Of a stretch of 21,512 nucleotides of DNA, positions 20,190 through 21,512 are shown piece by piece. How positions within the stretch are numbered: the stretch's first letter is position 1; each line of letters starts with the position of its first letter. The translations under genes and the position numbers were made by a program. Under the pieces are notes generated by a model, which made no database searches, had not been told where the DNA came from, and was given only the letters and a program-made list of their open reading frames with translations. Source of the DNA: Deltaproteobacteria bacterium (GTDB lineage: Bacteria; Desulfobacterota_B; Binatia; UBA9968); NCBI GenBank assembly GCA_005879255.1, contig VBKY01000085.1:1-21512 (forward strand). The letters are read 5' to 3'.

Positions 20190-21115
20190 GTCAAAACGGC
20201 GCGCGCCACTATCGGGTCGAGCACAATACCGCATACCGCTACTCGGAACCGGTGCTGCTCTCGCACCAGCAGCTTCATCTCACCCCCCGAGCGCTGGCGC
20301 GCCAGCGCAGCCAAACGCATGAGATCCTCATCACGCCGACGCCGACCCTGCGGCACGAAATCACCGACGCGTTCGGCAATCCGCTGATCGAAATCGCCAT
20401 CGAGTCAGCTCATAACACCCTGGAGATCGTCGCTCGCACAAACGTCGAGACAACGGCGGCGACCCCGATCGAACCCTTAGAAATGCCGGCGTGGGAAACG
20501 GTTCGCGACGCGCTTCGCTACCGCGCCGGTTGGCGTCCCGATCCGGCAATTCTGGAAGCGACGCAATTTCTCTTTGAATCGCCCCACGCGCGGGTCAAAC
20601 GAGATCTGCGTGGTTACACGGGTGATTGCTTCAAACCCAATCGACCGATCTTAGAAGCGGCCCTGGCGCTGATGGCGAAAATTCACGGCGAGTTTAAATT
20701 CGATCCCGCCGCTACCACCGTCACCACGCCGGTGATGAAATTTTTCGCGCAGAAGCGCGGCGTGTGCCAGGATTTTGCCCATTTCATGATTTCTTGCTTG
20801 CGCTCGAACGGTCTCGCCGCCCGTTACGTGAGCGGTTATCTGCTCACGCGCCCGGCGCCCGGTAGGCCGCGTCGCGTCGGCGCTGATGTCTCCCATGCAT
20901 GGGTATCTCTCTTCGTCCCGGGCAACAGCTGGATCGACCTCGATCCGACCAACAACCTGATTCCGTCGTTGGAGCACATCACCATCGGCTGGGGCCGCGA
21001 TTTCTCCGACATCACGCCGCTGCGAGGTGTCATCAACGGCGGCGGCGTTCAAACTCTGGAGGTAAGAGTGACCCTGGAACCTATAGAGAATGTCGAAACG
21101 GAATCGTACTCGTAG
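20186..21115 (+). CDS. Transglutaminase-like cysteine peptidase family protein
   Basis: A 309-residue cytoplasmic protein with the bacterial transglutaminase N-domain (HYRVEHNTAYRYSEPVLLSHQQLHLTPR, residues 8-35) and a transglutaminase core with Cys194 (RGVCQDFAHF), His237 (DVSHAWVSLFVPG) and Asp253 (WIDLDPTNN). The triad is complete, so amide-bond hydrolysis or transfer is likely. It is translationally coupled to the ATP-grasp/alpha-E fusion, a layout described by comparative genomics for predicted peptide ligase-peptidase systems; the usual extra partner, a proteasome-like NTN hydrolase, is not in the window. There is no signal peptide. A strong terminator follows directly. Confidence 0.93.
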   Translation: MSQNGARHYRVEHNTAYRYSEPVLLSHQQLHLTPRALARQRSQTHEILITPTPTLRHEITDAFGNPLIEIAIESAHNTLEIVARTNVETTAATPIEPLEMPAWETVRDALRYRAGWRPDPAILEATQFLFESPHARVKRDLRGYTGDCFKPNRPILEAALALMAKIHGEFKFDPAATTVTTPVMKFFAQKRGVCQDFAHFMISCLRSNGLAARYVSGYLLTRPAPGRPRRVGADVSHAWVSLFVPGNSWIDLDPTNNLIPSLEHITIGWGRDFSDITPLRGVINGGGVQTLEVRVTLEPIENVETESYS

Positions 21116-21116
21116 C

Positions 21117-21144
21117 GGCGCAATTCATTGCGCCTTGTTCTTGT
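21117..21144 (+). terminator. Rho-independent terminator of the rightward cluster
   Basis: GGCGCAAT-TC-ATTGCGCC (21117-21134) begins one base after the stop codon at 21115 and is followed by TTGTTCTTGT. The stem would also serve the leftward peptidase gene that converges on it. Confidence 0.85.
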
Positions 21145-21171
21145 CACGGGAAATCAACAGGTACTGTTTTC

Positions 21172-21512
21172 CTATGGTCTAACGACGGACTCTTTGGTCA
21201 GCGTCAGAAGGAACGTTAGCATACCAAGCGCAATTCAGATTCAGACGCTCATCCTCGTTGATATCGCGGTTGCTTACATCCATACGCGTGGCGTGCACGC
21301 CCAGCAACATCCACGGGAAATCGGCGCGGCCGGAGCGTTCCTCATGCGCGCGACAACCGGCGCGCGCCTCGCGGCCGTCAGGAAATATCCTTGTCCCTGA
21401 AAACGAATACCGAACGCCGAAGCGATCACCGCCTGGCGCGCCACCGGTAGATGATGCAAGCTGTCATGAAAGCCCAACGGAAAACCGACGATCAACACGG
21501 CAGTTCCCACTT
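21172..21512 (-). pseudogene. 3' end of a trypsin-like serine peptidase gene, frameshifted, cut by the window edge
   Basis: From the right edge one frame reads VGFPLGFHDSLHHLPVARQ and GIRFQGQGYFLT, and APVVARMRNA follows soon after. A second frame then reads FPWMLLGVHATRMDVSNRD and LNLNCAWYAN, and a third, after one extra base near 21198, gives a short LLTLTK-type end with TAG at 21172. In the trypsin-like family I recall, the block after YFLT holds the catalytic serine in a GTSG motif; here that block is missing and the frame changes nearby. So there are at least one deletion and two small indels. The family call rests on remembered motifs; the N-terminal part is outside the window. Confidence 0.55.

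Noticed and set aside
21128..21400. Plus-strand open frame of 90 codons after the terminator
   Set aside because: It starts inside the terminator stem and lies antisense to recognisable peptidase segments.

Overview
The window reads as a chromosomal segment of a moderately GC-rich Gram-negative bacterium, probably an uncultured proteobacterial or 'deltaproteobacterial-grade' lineage. This placement is inference from the style of the GlnA, PII and Amt proteins, the sigma-54 promoters and the ATP-grasp/alpha-E/transglutaminase genes; there is no rRNA to fix taxonomy.

The left part (about 1-9,800) is a nitrogen-assimilation locus transcribed leftward (minus strand). From the promoter side it holds a second, broken glnK-amtB cassette (9578-7454), a two-gene KdpD/KdpE-like two-component system (7167-4916), an intact glnK-amtB pair (4375-2212) and a glnB-glnA pair (1931-61). 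All three PII genes are preceded by a close match to the sigma-54 -24/-12 promoter, and the intact glnK-amtB has two. About 95-135 bases upstream of each -24 box lies a related palindromic element of about 29 bases, which looks like the binding site of an NtrC-type enhancer protein encoded elsewhere. GlnA keeps its adenylylation tyrosine and the two intact PII proteins keep Tyr51, so the classic uridylylation/adenylylation cascade is plausible. The cassette at 7454-9578 is dead as written: one nonsense codon in glnK and two out-of-frame deletions in amtB.

The right part (about 10,000-21,100) holds genes of the ATP-grasp/alpha-E/transglutaminase type, a group predicted from the literature to make or modify peptides by amide-bond chemistry but without a known product. 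A split pair (alpha-E protein and circularly permuted ATP-grasp enzyme) runs leftward, with a PPi-dependent phosphofructokinase upstream of it. Diverging rightward are a large transglutaminase-DUF2126 gene (broken by a frameshifting deletion), an ATP-grasp/alpha-E fusion and a second transglutaminase overlapping it by 4 bases, closed by a strong rho-independent terminator. The last 340 bases hold the 3' end of a decayed or mis-assembled trypsin-like peptidase gene on the minus strand.

Out-of-frame deletions recur in conserved genes (amtB copy 2 twice, transglutaminase-DUF2126, the edge peptidase). Whether this is real gene decay or assembly error cannot be told from the sequence alone.
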